NCBI GenBank assembly: GCA_947498315.1 | Contig: CANMLD010000011.1 | Span: forward strand, 1 to 46,060 | From: Pseudomonadota bacterium | GTDB taxonomy: Bacteria > Myxococcota_A > UBA9042 > GCA-2863065 | Direction of reading: 5' to 3' | Length of the DNA: 46,060 nt | In this document: positions 35,524 through 43,820 of the stretch, piece by piece | Position numbering within the stretch: the stretch's first letter is position 1 | How the letters are laid out: every line of letters begins with the position of its first letter | Translations under genes and position numbers: made by a program | The notes under the pieces: generated by a model | What the model was told of the DNA's origin: nothing | Databases searched by the model: none | The model's input: the letters and a program-made list of their open reading frames with translations, nothing else

Positions 35524-36860
35524 TGACTGTCCCGCTTAGGAAATCGAGCCCCCTTCTGAACTCTGAATTGCCCGCCTCGCTCGACCACGAGCTCCTCGAC
35601 ACCGATGCCATCGATGTTTGCCGCCGACTCCAAGACGCCGGTTTCACAACCTACCTCGTCGGCGGGTGCGTCCGTGACGCCCTGTTGGACCGCCAACCGA
35701 AGGACTTCGACGTCGGAACCAGCGCCACGCCTAATCAGGTTCGACGACTGTTTCGCAACTCGCGGCTCATCGGTCGGCGCTTCCGACTGGTCCACGTGCT
35801 CATCGGACCGAAAATTGTCGAGGTCGCCACATTTCGCGGCGCGGGCGATGGCGAGGAAGACAGTCAGGCCACCGAGAGCCCCTTCGACGGCGCCGAAGCC
35901 GACGAAGATGGCTTCATTAGGCGTGCCAATGTCTTCGGCTCCCCCGAGGAGGACGCGGCGTCACGCGACTTCACCATCAACGCGCTCTTCTACGACCCCG
36001 TCGCGCGGACCATCATCGACCATGTCGGTGGGTACGCGGACATCAAAGCGCGCCGAATCAAGACCATCGGGCCACCGGAGCTCCGATTCCGCGAAGACCC
36101 CGTACGCATTCTCCGGGCGATCAAGTTCTCGGCGCGTCTCGGATTTCGCATCGACGCACCGACCTTCGCAGCCATGCCCGTGGTCGCTGGCGACATCGAC
36201 AAGTGCCCGGTGGCTCGCGTCACGGAGGAGGTCTTCCGAATCGCGGAGAGCGGCCATATCAAGGACGCCGTCTCGCTAATGAACGACACGGACGTGCTTC
36301 GCGTGGTGCTCCCCGAGCTCGCGGACGCGCTGCCGGATCTGGCCGGTCGGTACGAGAAGCACCTCGAACTGGTCGACCATGTCGTTCGGGCGCATCGGGG
36401 GCTGCCGCGGGAGTTGGTGATTGCGCTCCTGTACTTCCCAATCCTCGAGTCCTGTTCGACGAGCACGGATCCGTCCGTCGTCGGTCGAGCAGTTGAAGCC
36501 TGGCTCAATCCAGTCGGTGTCCGCATGCACATCGCGGTGCGAAATCGGCTGTCGATTCGAGGCCTGCTGGTGCTCCTCCAACGTATGAAGGACCTCCGGC
36601 GTACTGTTCGTCTCTCACCGCACGACTGGCGCGCGCTGCCGCTAGCTCTGACGGTGTTGCGTCTCCTTTATCGGCGTGACGGGACCGGACGGGAGGTCTA
36701 CCAACACTGGCGTCAGATAGCGGCCGAGCAGGGCCTCGCGTGGGTCCCGGCGGAGTCTCCACTGGTCGACACGGGCGACGTTCATTTCCGAGAACCACGC
36801 CGTCCCGCAACCGAAGGCTCTCGAAGTACTGGCTCGCGCGGAATGCGGGGAGCGAGCTGA
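35523..36860 (+). CDS. pcnB: Poly(A) polymerase / CCA-adding-type nucleotidyltransferase
   Basis: A class II nucleotidyltransferase of about 445 residues. The palm motifs are clear: TTYLVGGCVRDALLDRQPKDFDVGTSA (GG, RD and catalytic DFDV) and ASRDFTINALFYD. The nucleotide-binding helix RFREDPVRILRAIKFSARLGF follows. The C-terminal half carries EEVFRI and LPELADALPD like bacterial PAP I, so poly(A) polymerase (mRNA decay) fits better than tRNA CCA addition, although the two are hard to separate by eye. The tail is longer and Arg/Ser-rich. GTG 35523 is favoured by the promoter position. The stop overlaps the next gene by one base. Confidence 0.88.
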   Translation: MTVPLRKSSPLLNSELPASLDHELLDTDAIDVCRRLQDAGFTTYLVGGCVRDALLDRQPKDFDVGTSATPNQVRRLFRNSRLIGRRFRLVHVLIGPKIVEVATFRGAGDGEEDSQATESPFDGAEADEDGFIRRANVFGSPEEDAASRDFTINALFYDPVARTIIDHVGGYADIKARRIKTIGPPELRFREDPVRILRAIKFSARLGFRIDAPTFAAMPVVAGDIDKCPVARVTEEVFRIAESGHIKDAVSLMNDTDVLRVVLPELADALPDLAGRYEKHLELVDHVVRAHRGLPRELVIALLYFPILESCSTSTDPSVVGRAVEAWLNPVGVRMHIAVRNRLSIRGLLVLLQRMKDLRRTVRLSPHDWRALPLALTVLRLLYRRDGTGREVYQHWRQIAAEQGLAWVPAESPLVDTGDVHFREPRRPATEGSRSTGSRGMRGAS

Positions 36861-37576
36861 TGTTCGCGCTATTGCTAGCCGGCTGTCTCGTCGCGGCAAC
36901 GGACCCGCAGGCGCTCCTCGCTCGCACCGACGCCGCCGCGAACCGTGCCAAGGACGTCGTCCTCGAGCTCGCGATCTCCGTTGAGATCCCGGGTGTCGAA
37001 CGGCTCGCCCGCACGGTTCGGGTCTGGCAGCGTGGTCAGGACCAGCGACTCGTGAAGTTCGTCGCGCCGGCTCGTCTGCGTGGAACCGGACTTCTGATGC
37101 CGGAGGCCGGACAGACCTTCCTGTATCTCCCGGCCTACGAAAAGGTGCGACGTATCGTCGGGCGCGATGGGGCCGGGTCCTTCATGGGGACCGGGTTCTC
37201 TATCGGTGACCTCGCGAGGACACGTTTCCAAAGTGACTACACCGCGGCTCTCGTGTCGGAGAGCCCAGCAAGTGACGTTCTGAAGCTCACACCGAAAGCC
37301 TCGGACGCGCACGACCACGCGGCGCTCATCGTCACGATTCGACGAGAAGACTCATTGGTCTCGCGAATCGAGGCTGTAGATGCCGCGGGAAAGGCGATTC
37401 GAACGCTCGTGGCCAGTGACTTTCGTGCCGTGGGCGGTTACACAGTAGCGCATCACGTCGACGTGCTCGAACATGCTGCTCGTCGGAAGACGACGGCACA
37501 ACTCGAGTCGGTGCAATTCGACACCGGGCTGTCGCCAGACTTCTTCACGGAGCGGGAATTACGACGCGCACCGTGA
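36860..37576 (+). CDS. LolA-like outer-membrane lipoprotein-sorting family protein
   Basis: The 238-residue product fits the LolA_like (outer membrane lipoprotein-sorting) family that binds lipid or lipoprotein acyl chains in a half-barrel. Visible features are QALLARTDAAANRAKDVVLELAISVE, VWQRGQDQRLVKFVAPARLRGTGLLM, FLYLPAYEKVRRIVG and GSFMGTGFSIGDLAR. Relatives are usually encoded beside RND/MMPL exporters, but none is here. The signal segment from ATG 36860 is very short (MFALLLAGC), so the true start may lie slightly upstream inside pcnB. The frame and fold assignment are firm. Confidence 0.85.
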   Translation: MFALLLAGCLVAATDPQALLARTDAAANRAKDVVLELAISVEIPGVERLARTVRVWQRGQDQRLVKFVAPARLRGTGLLMPEAGQTFLYLPAYEKVRRIVGRDGAGSFMGTGFSIGDLARTRFQSDYTAALVSESPASDVLKLTPKASDAHDHAALIVTIRREDSLVSRIEAVDAAGKAIRTLVASDFRAVGGYTVAHHVDVLEHAARRKTTAQLESVQFDTGLSPDFFTERELRRAP

Positions 37577-37668
37577 CGTCGAGAGTGGAGACCGACGAGC
37601 GGTCCAGAGCAAAGAGACCGGCCGTCGCGCCGGAGTGGAGTCGGCCTGAGAGGCCGGGGAGAACGCGA

Positions 37669-38265
37669 ATGAAGACGATGAAGAACATGGCCGCTCGAGT
37701 AGTCACGATGTCGCTTTTCGGCGTGGCCGCGATTGGCTGCAGCGACGACGCGAGCTCGTCGACGGCGACGACAGACGGTGCAGACGGCACTGACGGAACG
37801 GATGGAACCACTCCAGCTTTCACTGGAGGCAACTTTCAGCTCACGACGCAAGCCGTCGATGACGAGTGCCTCGAAGGGAGCCTCAGCATCGTCTTCATGC
37901 CGGAAGGGGATGCCAAGCCGTACAAGCTGGCGAACACGACCGAGCTCCCGGCCTCCGACGCGCTCCCCGCTTCGTACAAGATCAGCCTGCAGGCACCGTT
38001 CACGGAGCTCCCCGTCAAGGTCGAGGCCGACGGCTCCAACATGAAGATCGCCGACGCCAATCAGACGGACATCCTCGTCGACGAGGACCAGTGGGCCGAC
38101 TGCAGAGCCAACATGGAGATCGACGCCAGCATCACTATCGCTGACGACGACAACGTCGACGTCAACGCGACCATCACAGTGACCGGCTGGAACGGCTCCA
38201 CCTGCCCCGTCGCCACCAGCGGCTGCACAATCAAGCTGACCATGACGGGCGACCGCGTCGAGTGA
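37669..38265 (+). CDS. Small lipoprotein of unknown function
   Basis: A 198-residue product with a lipoprotein signal (MAARVVTMSLFGVAAIGC), a Ser/Thr/Asp/Gly-rich linker (DGADGTDGTDGT) and a beta-rich C-terminal domain. The domain holds three or four cysteines that may form disulfides (DDECLEGSLSIVFMPEGD, EDQWADC, GSTCPVATSGC). I do not recognise the family. The chosen ATG 37669 is preceded by GGGGAG; the ORF-track start 32 codons earlier overlaps the LolA-like gene. Position suggests co-expression with the LolA-like and barrel genes. Confidence 0.75.
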   Translation: MKTMKNMAARVVTMSLFGVAAIGCSDDASSSTATTDGADGTDGTDGTTPAFTGGNFQLTTQAVDDECLEGSLSIVFMPEGDAKPYKLANTTELPASDALPASYKISLQAPFTELPVKVEADGSNMKIADANQTDILVDEDQWADCRANMEIDASITIADDDNVDVNATITVTGWNGSTCPVATSGCTIKLTMTGDRVE

Positions 38266-38277
38266 TCGCGCAGGGCC

Positions 38278-38303
38278 GGCCGACGTCCGCGTCTTGGTCG
38301 GCC
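38278..38303 (+). terminator. Weak hairpin after the small lipoprotein gene
   Basis: ggccgac and gtcggcc form a 7-bp stem around a 12-nt loop just after the lipoprotein stop. There is no following T-tract, so a terminator role is uncertain. Its presence argues against coding use of the first codons of the downstream ORF. Confidence 0.3.
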
Positions 38304-38330
38304 CGATCGTGCCGTGCTGAGCTCACTCGG

Positions 38331-39827
38331 GTGCACTCGAGCCAAAGCTCGTCAACCCAGCCCGTTCGCCTCCGGCATCCCATCGCGTGGACGTGGCCCA
38401 CGGGGCGTTCCGTGACACTCCTCGTCGCGCTACTGACCGCTTCGAGCCCGTCTCGAGCCGACGATGGCGAAAGTCAGGTCCGCTTCGGAGGTCGTTTCGC
38501 CACGGCCATGCAGCTCGGCCTCAGCGGCTGCAGCGGCGCTGAGAGTTGCCGCTTCCTCAACTTTCGCAACGCCAACGTCCTCGGGCTGACCGTCGATGCG
38601 ACGCCGTCGCGGACCGTGGAGTTGAGGGCGGGCGTCGCCGTCCGGAACATCAACGTCGCCGACATCGAGACCTTCGACGACACAGGCGACATCTCAAAGG
38701 TTCAGCCGGTCGACATACGCCCGCTCGAGTCGAAGATCGTCCTCTTCGACCTCTTCGGCGCCGGAGGTCTGGATCTCACCGCTGGCTACGTCCGGATCGC
38801 ATGGGGCACGGCCGATGGCGTCAGCCCAACCGACATCGTCAACGCCTACGATCTCGAAGACGGCTCCGGCTTCGATGCCCGCCTGCCCACGATGGCCGTC
38901 GGCGTCGGCTATACGGTCTCCCGGTTCCGCTTCGACGCCTGGATGTTGCCGCTCTTCGAGCCAGCGATCCTGCCGGTGGACAGCATCGACGTGACCGCGC
39001 TCGGCGATACCGCCAACGTCTTCGATCTCCGCGACCTGTCGAGCAGCGCGCCGCCGGAGGTCCGCCAAGTCGAGACGCCGACGACCACGCCCGAAAACAA
39101 CGCAAGCAACATCGCCGTCGCGGCGCGCGCACGCTGGGAGAGCCCCGTGGGTGATTTCTCCCTCATGTTCTACCGAGGCCACGAGTCGCTGCCACAAGCG
39201 CACGGCGATGCGCGGCTCACTGGCTTTCAAACATCGAACCGCGTGGACCTCGGCGTGCCGCTCGTCTACCCGACCCTCATGATGGCGGGCGCCGACTGGC
39301 GCGGCGAGCTCGGCGGTGACGTCTCGGGCTGGATCGACGTCGGCGTCTTCTTCCCAGGTGAGGCCGCGCTCTCCATCTCTCGCTCACAACTCGAAGCCTT
39401 GGTGACCCTCGGGCGTATCGACGAGGTCCCAGACCCGCTCCCCCGGCAGGTGACTCAGGACGACGCTCCGTACGTCAAGGTCGTCGCTGGTGCCGACGTG
39501 CTCCTGAACGACACGATCTACCTCAACCTACAATACGCCTATGGCTCCGCCCTCGAACGGCAGCGCGCCGACCTCCATCATTACGCGCTCTTCGCCGTAC
39601 GGGTCTCGCTCCTCGATGGCCGACTCGAGCTCGAGGCACGCGGCGTCTTCGAAGCGACACTGGACAGAGCCTTTGGCTTTCAGGCGGGCGGCGCTATCAG
39701 TTGGCTACATGGCGACGCGGCGAGGCTTAGCTTGAGCACCACCTTTCTGGACGGAGAAGCCGGGACGACCCTGCGAAAACTCGACCGGATGTCCCACCTC
39801 CGCCTCTCAGTGGACACACGGTTTTAG
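38331..39827 (+). CDS. Outer-membrane beta-barrel protein, DUF1302-like
   Basis: About 498 residues. A signal-like hydrophobic stretch (SVTLLVALLTASSPSRA) is followed by alternating beta-strand sequence to the end (HLRLSVDTRF, aromatic C-terminus). Features seen in DUF1302-type barrels include QVRFGGRFATAMQLG, LDLTAGYVRIAWGTADGVSPTDIVN and VVAGADVLLNDTIYLNLQYAYG. Such barrels often accompany LolA-like proteins and RND transporters, which fits the gene two upstream. The start is uncertain: GTG 38331 is a compromise between the overlapping GTG 38262 and GTG 38412, chosen because it leaves a basic segment before the hydrophobic core. Confidence 0.78.
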   Translation: MHSSQSSSTQPVRLRHPIAWTWPTGRSVTLLVALLTASSPSRADDGESQVRFGGRFATAMQLGLSGCSGAESCRFLNFRNANVLGLTVDATPSRTVELRAGVAVRNINVADIETFDDTGDISKVQPVDIRPLESKIVLFDLFGAGGLDLTAGYVRIAWGTADGVSPTDIVNAYDLEDGSGFDARLPTMAVGVGYTVSRFRFDAWMLPLFEPAILPVDSIDVTALGDTANVFDLRDLSSSAPPEVRQVETPTTTPENNASNIAVAARARWESPVGDFSLMFYRGHESLPQAHGDARLTGFQTSNRVDLGVPLVYPTLMMAGADWRGELGGDVSGWIDVGVFFPGEAALSISRSQLEALVTLGRIDEVPDPLPRQVTQDDAPYVKVVAGADVLLNDTIYLNLQYAYGSALERQRADLHHYALFAVRVSLLDGRLELEARGVFEATLDRAFGFQAGGAISWLHGDAARLSLSTTFLDGEAGTTLRKLDRMSHLRLSVDTRF

Positions 39828-39852
39828 GGCAGCGTGGTCTGATGACGCTGCC
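39828..39852 (+). terminator. Hairpin directly after the barrel gene
   Basis: ggcagcg and cgctgcc form a 7-bp perfect stem with an 11-nt loop, immediately after the TAG stop. No T-run follows, so intrinsic termination is possible but unproven. Confidence 0.4.
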
Positions 39853-39911
39853 GACTCGGACGCACCCTCTAACCCAGCGATGACCCCTGCGCCTCGGGTA
39901 TCATTCGACGT

Positions 39912-39940
39912 TTGACGTGGACCCTCCGTATCCATAGTCT
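39912..39940 (+). promoter_or_regulatory. Weak candidate promoter for the Cys-motif lipoprotein
   Basis: TTGACG and TAGTCT separated by 17 bp, about 110 bp before the predicted start. The -35 is good but the -10 is poor. Nothing else was recognised in the 225-bp gap. Confidence 0.28.
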
Positions 39941-40052
39941 GTCGGGGCCGAGGTGCGCTTGGCGGTCGTTACGTGTTCAAACGGGTCCATCCCTACGGCA
40001 GCCGTGCCGGAACGACGACGCGCTCAAGCCATGGTTTCAGCAGGAGGCAATC

Positions 40053-41447
40053 GTGTCGATGAAGCGACTTTCAACCATGATGGTGACCAGTCTCGCGATG
40101 GGCTTGAGCGCTTGCGGTGGCGCGGTCCAGACGGAGACCGGCCCTGCGGGCACCACATCCGGAGCCCTCTCAACGAGCGGCGCGATCGCCCCCGCAGCGC
40201 CTCTCGATAAGTCGCTGTCCGCGCCCTCGCAGCTCACCATGCCTCTGGCGCCAACGCCCATGCCCAAGGCAGCTCTCCCCGCGAAGGTCGGCGCTGCAGC
40301 CGCCGTGGCGCCTGCCGCCACCAACGCCGGCACAGCCCCATCGGCCGTGACTCCCTCAGTTGCCGCACCCGCAGCAGTTGAGGAGGCGGCTATCCCCGCC
40401 GTGAGCGGCGACGCCGCGCCGGTCGCAGCCGGGTCGGCCATTGCCGACGCCAGGGTCGCGGCCATTGCCCTCGATTCGAAGTACTTGACCGCTGACGAAC
40501 GGCTCAAGCTCGTTGGGCTTGCAGTCGAGACGGTGTGCCTCGGCTTCTCCTTCGACCAGACCGAGCACCCACGGGTCATCGCACAGCTTCATGCCTCCTC
40601 CGGCATCGACGCCAAGACCTTCGACCGGCATCTACCGAGCCTGTTCGCCGAGACAGCAACTTCGGAAGCGGTGGGCCGGACCAGACTGCTCTGCAGCGAG
40701 TCGACGGCGCCTCCAGAAGCTGTGGCGCTCTCAGATGCCGACCGTCCGCTACTCGAGACGCTGCTCGGTGTCACGCTGGGCGTCGGCAAAGCCAAAGCAG
40801 CCGTCGTCGATGACGCTGTTTACAACCGCGTCGTCGAGCTGCTTCGGACCCGTGAAGACTTCCGCAAAGCCTTCGTGCGCGAGGCGGCCGCGGCAATCGA
40901 AGCCCTTGCCGAGAGCAACGAGCCCGTGCCCACGACCGAAGCCGTTCAGCCGGGAGGTCCATCAGAGGCGCAGCTCCCTCAGATCGGCGCGGAAGATCCG
41001 CCGGCGGATGGCGGGTGCACGAGCGACAAGGACTGCAAGGGCGACCGGATCTGCGTAGACGGAAAGTGCGTCAATCCGCCCTCGGGCGACGCCCCTCCAG
41101 GGGATACGCCGCCAGCGGACCCGAATGAGCCCGCACCCGATCCGTCAAAGCCGGTGTCGGAGACGCTTCGCTTCAGCGGCTCGCTCAGCGGCAGCGGCAC
41201 GGTCAGCTTTCGCATCAAGGGCCGTACCATCACAGGTGCCTCGGCGTCCGTGCAAGGTATCAACTTCAGCTTGAAGTCGAGCGGCATCGACGGCAAGGGG
41301 GGCTTCCAGCTCATCGGTAACAACGGCGGCAACTACGTCCGTATCCGCGCGACCTACAGCGCCGGCAAGAAGTGGGCTAAGGGCAGCTTCGAGGGCACCA
41401 TTAACAAGCGAAAGATCTCTGGATCGGTCACGGCCTCCGCCCGCTAA
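40053..41447 (+). CDS. Ala/Pro-rich lipoprotein with one C-SD-DC repeat
   Basis: The 464-residue product starts with a lipoprotein signal (MMVTSLAMGLSACGG). An Ala/Pro/Val-rich segment follows, then a mostly helical middle domain (about residues 130-290), one Cys-rich unit (CTSDKDCKGDRICVDGKC) and a beta-rich C-terminal domain with repeated charged strands (GTVSFRIKGRTITGASASVQ). The Cys unit matches the repeats in the 765-residue protein at 9552. The rest is not recognised. GTG 40053 sits 5-6 nt after AGGAGG and is preferred over ATG 40059. It converges on hemW with an 8-nt gap. Confidence 0.8.
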   Translation: MSMKRLSTMMVTSLAMGLSACGGAVQTETGPAGTTSGALSTSGAIAPAAPLDKSLSAPSQLTMPLAPTPMPKAALPAKVGAAAAVAPAATNAGTAPSAVTPSVAAPAAVEEAAIPAVSGDAAPVAAGSAIADARVAAIALDSKYLTADERLKLVGLAVETVCLGFSFDQTEHPRVIAQLHASSGIDAKTFDRHLPSLFAETATSEAVGRTRLLCSESTAPPEAVALSDADRPLLETLLGVTLGVGKAKAAVVDDAVYNRVVELLRTREDFRKAFVREAAAAIEALAESNEPVPTTEAVQPGGPSEAQLPQIGAEDPPADGGCTSDKDCKGDRICVDGKCVNPPSGDAPPGDTPPADPNEPAPDPSKPVSETLRFSGSLSGSGTVSFRIKGRTITGASASVQGINFSLKSSGIDGKGGFQLIGNNGGNYVRIRATYSAGKKWAKGSFEGTINKRKISGSVTASAR

Positions 41448-41455
41448 CACTAGTG

Positions 41456-42655
41456 CTACCCGGCGAGGAGCCGTCGCGTGACGGCGTCCGCCAGGCTCCG
41501 CCCCCTCGGCGTGAGCCTTAGCCTTCCCCCGATGACCTCCACTACACCCTCTCGCAGAAGCGGAGCCAGCCGTTCTTCGAGCCCACATGAGGCATCGAGT
41601 TCGAGCTCGGCGCCGAGCGCCTCGAGGTCCACTCCCGAGCCGTAGCGCAACCCCGTCATCACACGCTCGTCTCGGTGATCGTCTCGAGACACGAGCTCCT
41701 CGGTCCCGACGGGGTCCTGACCACTCATCGCAGCACGAAGGTACTCTTTATGGGGGCGGAGGTTCTCACGCCGCCGAGCACCGCCCGGGCGCCATCCCGA
41801 GAACGAATGGGCCCCCGCGCCGAGCCCGAGATAGGGCTGGCCGAGCCAATAGCCCGTATTGTGGAGGCTCTCGAAGCCAGGCCTGCAATAGCTCGAGATC
41901 TCATAGGCGTGGAGCCCGTAGGACGCCAAGGTCGGTTCGATGAGCTCCCACTGGTCGGCGGCGACGTCCTCGGTGGGTAGGGACAGACGCCCATCCCGAA
42001 CGGCGCGTTCGAGCCCGGTGCGAGGCTCGACCGTGAGGTGGTAGAGGCTCAAGTGGTCCACCCCGGTATCGAGCACCCGGACCAGCGTGTCCCGCCAGGA
42101 CGCCGCCGTAGAACCGGGGAGACCGAAGATGAGGTCGACGGTAACAGCGGGGAAGGTCCTGACCGCGACGTCGAGCGCCGCGAGACCGAGGGGCGCGTCG
42201 TGACTACGCCCCAGGATGTGAAGCTCGGCGTCAGTCACGGCCTGCAGGCCCAGGCTCAAGCGGGTGATGCCCGCCTGCACATAGGCCGCGAGCAGCGCGC
42301 CGTCGGCCGCCTCATTGGGGTTGGCCTCGAGAGTGACCTCCGGTGCGACGGCTCTCGTCGCGGCCACGAGGTGAGCGAGCGTGTCCGCGACGCCGGCGGC
42401 GCCCCATAGCGACGGTGTGCCACCGCCAAAGTAGATGCTCAGGACGTCCCGACCGGCAATCTCGGGCAGACGCAGGTCCGACTCCGCTCGTACCGCCGCC
42501 GTGTAGTCGGCCCGCGGGATCTCGGTCACGCGAGCGACGTTGAAGTCGCAGTAGCGGCATCGCACGGTGCAATAGGGGAAATGCAAGTAGATCGAGGCTG
42601 TACGACGCGAGTCGATGCGCTCGTGCGGCAGCATGCGCGCCATTGTGAGCGTCAC
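41456..42655 (-). CDS. hemW: HemW-like radical SAM protein (coproporphyrinogen oxidase family)
   Basis: A cytoplasmic radical SAM protein of about 399 residues. The 4Fe-4S site is the CTVRCRYC motif within YLHFPYCTVRCRYCDFN. The family stretches IYFGGGTPSLW, VTLEANP, GITRLSLGLQAV, VDLIFGLPG and YHLTVEPRTGL all follow in order. HemW proteins, long annotated as oxygen-independent coproporphyrinogen oxidase, are now viewed as heme chaperones; genuine HemN usually carries extra N-terminal residues. GTG 42655 overlaps the lipid-kinase stop (GTGA), with ATG 42643 also possible. Confidence 0.93.
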   Translation of the reverse strand: MTLTMARMLPHERIDSRRTASIYLHFPYCTVRCRYCDFNVARVTEIPRADYTAAVRAESDLRLPEIAGRDVLSIYFGGGTPSLWGAAGVADTLAHLVAATRAVAPEVTLEANPNEAADGALLAAYVQAGITRLSLGLQAVTDAELHILGRSHDAPLGLAALDVAVRTFPAVTVDLIFGLPGSTAASWRDTLVRVLDTGVDHLSLYHLTVEPRTGLERAVRDGRLSLPTEDVAADQWELIEPTLASYGLHAYEISSYCRPGFESLHNTGYWLGQPYLGLGAGAHSFSGWRPGGARRRENLRPHKEYLRAAMSGQDPVGTEELVSRDDHRDERVMTGLRYGSGVDLEALGAELELDASCGLEERLAPLLREGVVEVIGGRLRLTPRGRSLADAVTRRLLAG

Positions 42656-43734
42656 GATAGCCTCACGGCGGCGATTCGGATGGGGCTCGCTTCGACCCGA
42701 GTAAGTCGTCGCGCGCCTTCCGGGGTGCGGTCTATGAAGAGCTCGCCATCGAGCGTGTAGCTCCCTAACGCATCGAGAACGCGCGCGTCCGGCACGTCGA
42801 GGACGGACGGCGACGTAGAGACGCCGCCAATCATCAGCGATGGAATGAGCCGAATGATCCGGCCCGGATGGGTCTCGAGGAGCACCTTGGCAAAGAACCC
42901 CTGGCCGTCGGTTGGAACGGCGATGGCCGTGAAAGCGCCCTTGGCGATGGCGAGGTCGATGGTCGTGGCCACGGCCCCCAGGTTCACGTCGAAGACGCGG
43001 TCGTCGACGCGGACTGGCCTGCCAGTCGCGTCGAGCTTCCAACCGTGTTCCCGCCACATCCGAGTCCCGACGGTGTAACCGACGAACACTTCAGTGAGAA
43101 ACTGGAGCAGCCCGCTGTAGCCTTCACCAAAGAGCGTATACATCTCGACGGCGTTGGCCACGATCTCAGTGCCGAAGACGAAGCCCAGCTGGCTGCGGCG
43201 GGTTGTGCCATCGACGTCTTCGGTAACGGAGATGAGACGGATCTCCCGAGTAGACAGGTCCGCAAGCCGCTTCCCCTCGAATCGACGGCGGAAGTCGACA
43301 ACCGTACGAACGGGGTTGCTCGAGGTCCCGGTCGATCGCGACACGATGTTGAGCGTGCCGCCGTTCAGGAACAGCAGCCGAGGGATTGGGACTGACCGTC
43401 CGAGACGTTGTGAGGCCGCCCTACAGAGCGCCACCAACCGGTTCACACCGAGGTGCAACGTGCCGTCCCCGCCGTTCAGCCCAATGACGTTCACGCCACG
43501 GCGCACGAGCAGATGCACGAGGGCGTCGTCGAGCTCAGCCGCGGTGCGCGTCATGACGGACTCGGACGGGCTGTGCAGCGCTCGCGGGAGCAGCTGATCG
43601 TAGAGCCTCGTGCGGGCGTTCGTTCGCGAGAATGGGTTGGTGATGACGCCGAGCCGCGCTGGGCGCTCAGGCGAGAGGTTCTGCAGTAGAGCGCCCGCGG
43701 CCTCTGGGGTCAGCCCCGAGAAGGCTGTCGTCAT
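42652..43734 (-). CDS. Diacylglycerol-kinase-family lipid kinase
   Basis: The 360-residue product has the DAGK catalytic fold: LGVITNPFSRTNAR at the N-terminus, then the nucleotide-binding NGGDGTLHLGVN and LFLNGGTLNIVSRSTG. A C-terminal beta-sandwich ends in RRLTRVEASPI. Relatives phosphorylate diacylglycerol, ceramide or other lipids, or act in polyprenyl and glycolipid pathways; the substrate is unknown. ATG 43734 is chosen because the upstream extension in the ORF track crosses the lipoprotein gene. Its stop overlaps the hemW start, so the two are probably coupled. Confidence 0.87.
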   Translation of the reverse strand: MTTAFSGLTPEAAGALLQNLSPERPARLGVITNPFSRTNARTRLYDQLLPRALHSPSESVMTRTAAELDDALVHLLVRRGVNVIGLNGGDGTLHLGVNRLVALCRAASQRLGRSVPIPRLLFLNGGTLNIVSRSTGTSSNPVRTVVDFRRRFEGKRLADLSTREIRLISVTEDVDGTTRRSQLGFVFGTEIVANAVEMYTLFGEGYSGLLQFLTEVFVGYTVGTRMWREHGWKLDATGRPVRVDDRVFDVNLGAVATTIDLAIAKGAFTAIAVPTDGQGFFAKVLLETHPGRIIRLIPSLMIGGVSTSPSVLDVPDARVLDALGSYTLDGELFIDRTPEGARRLTRVEASPIRIAAVRLS

Positions 43735-43820
43735 TGAAGGCGGGTCCTGCGCTGGCGGGAGAATGGTCACGGTTTGGAGACGCGGGACGGGCCACCGGTG
43801 GACCGCGTCCCCGGCTCGGC

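Noticed and set aside
18412-41456. cactagt words at two convergent gene junctions (18413 and 41450) and at 24492
   Set aside because: Short palindromic word with stop codons on both strands; likely coincidence rather than a shared terminator element.
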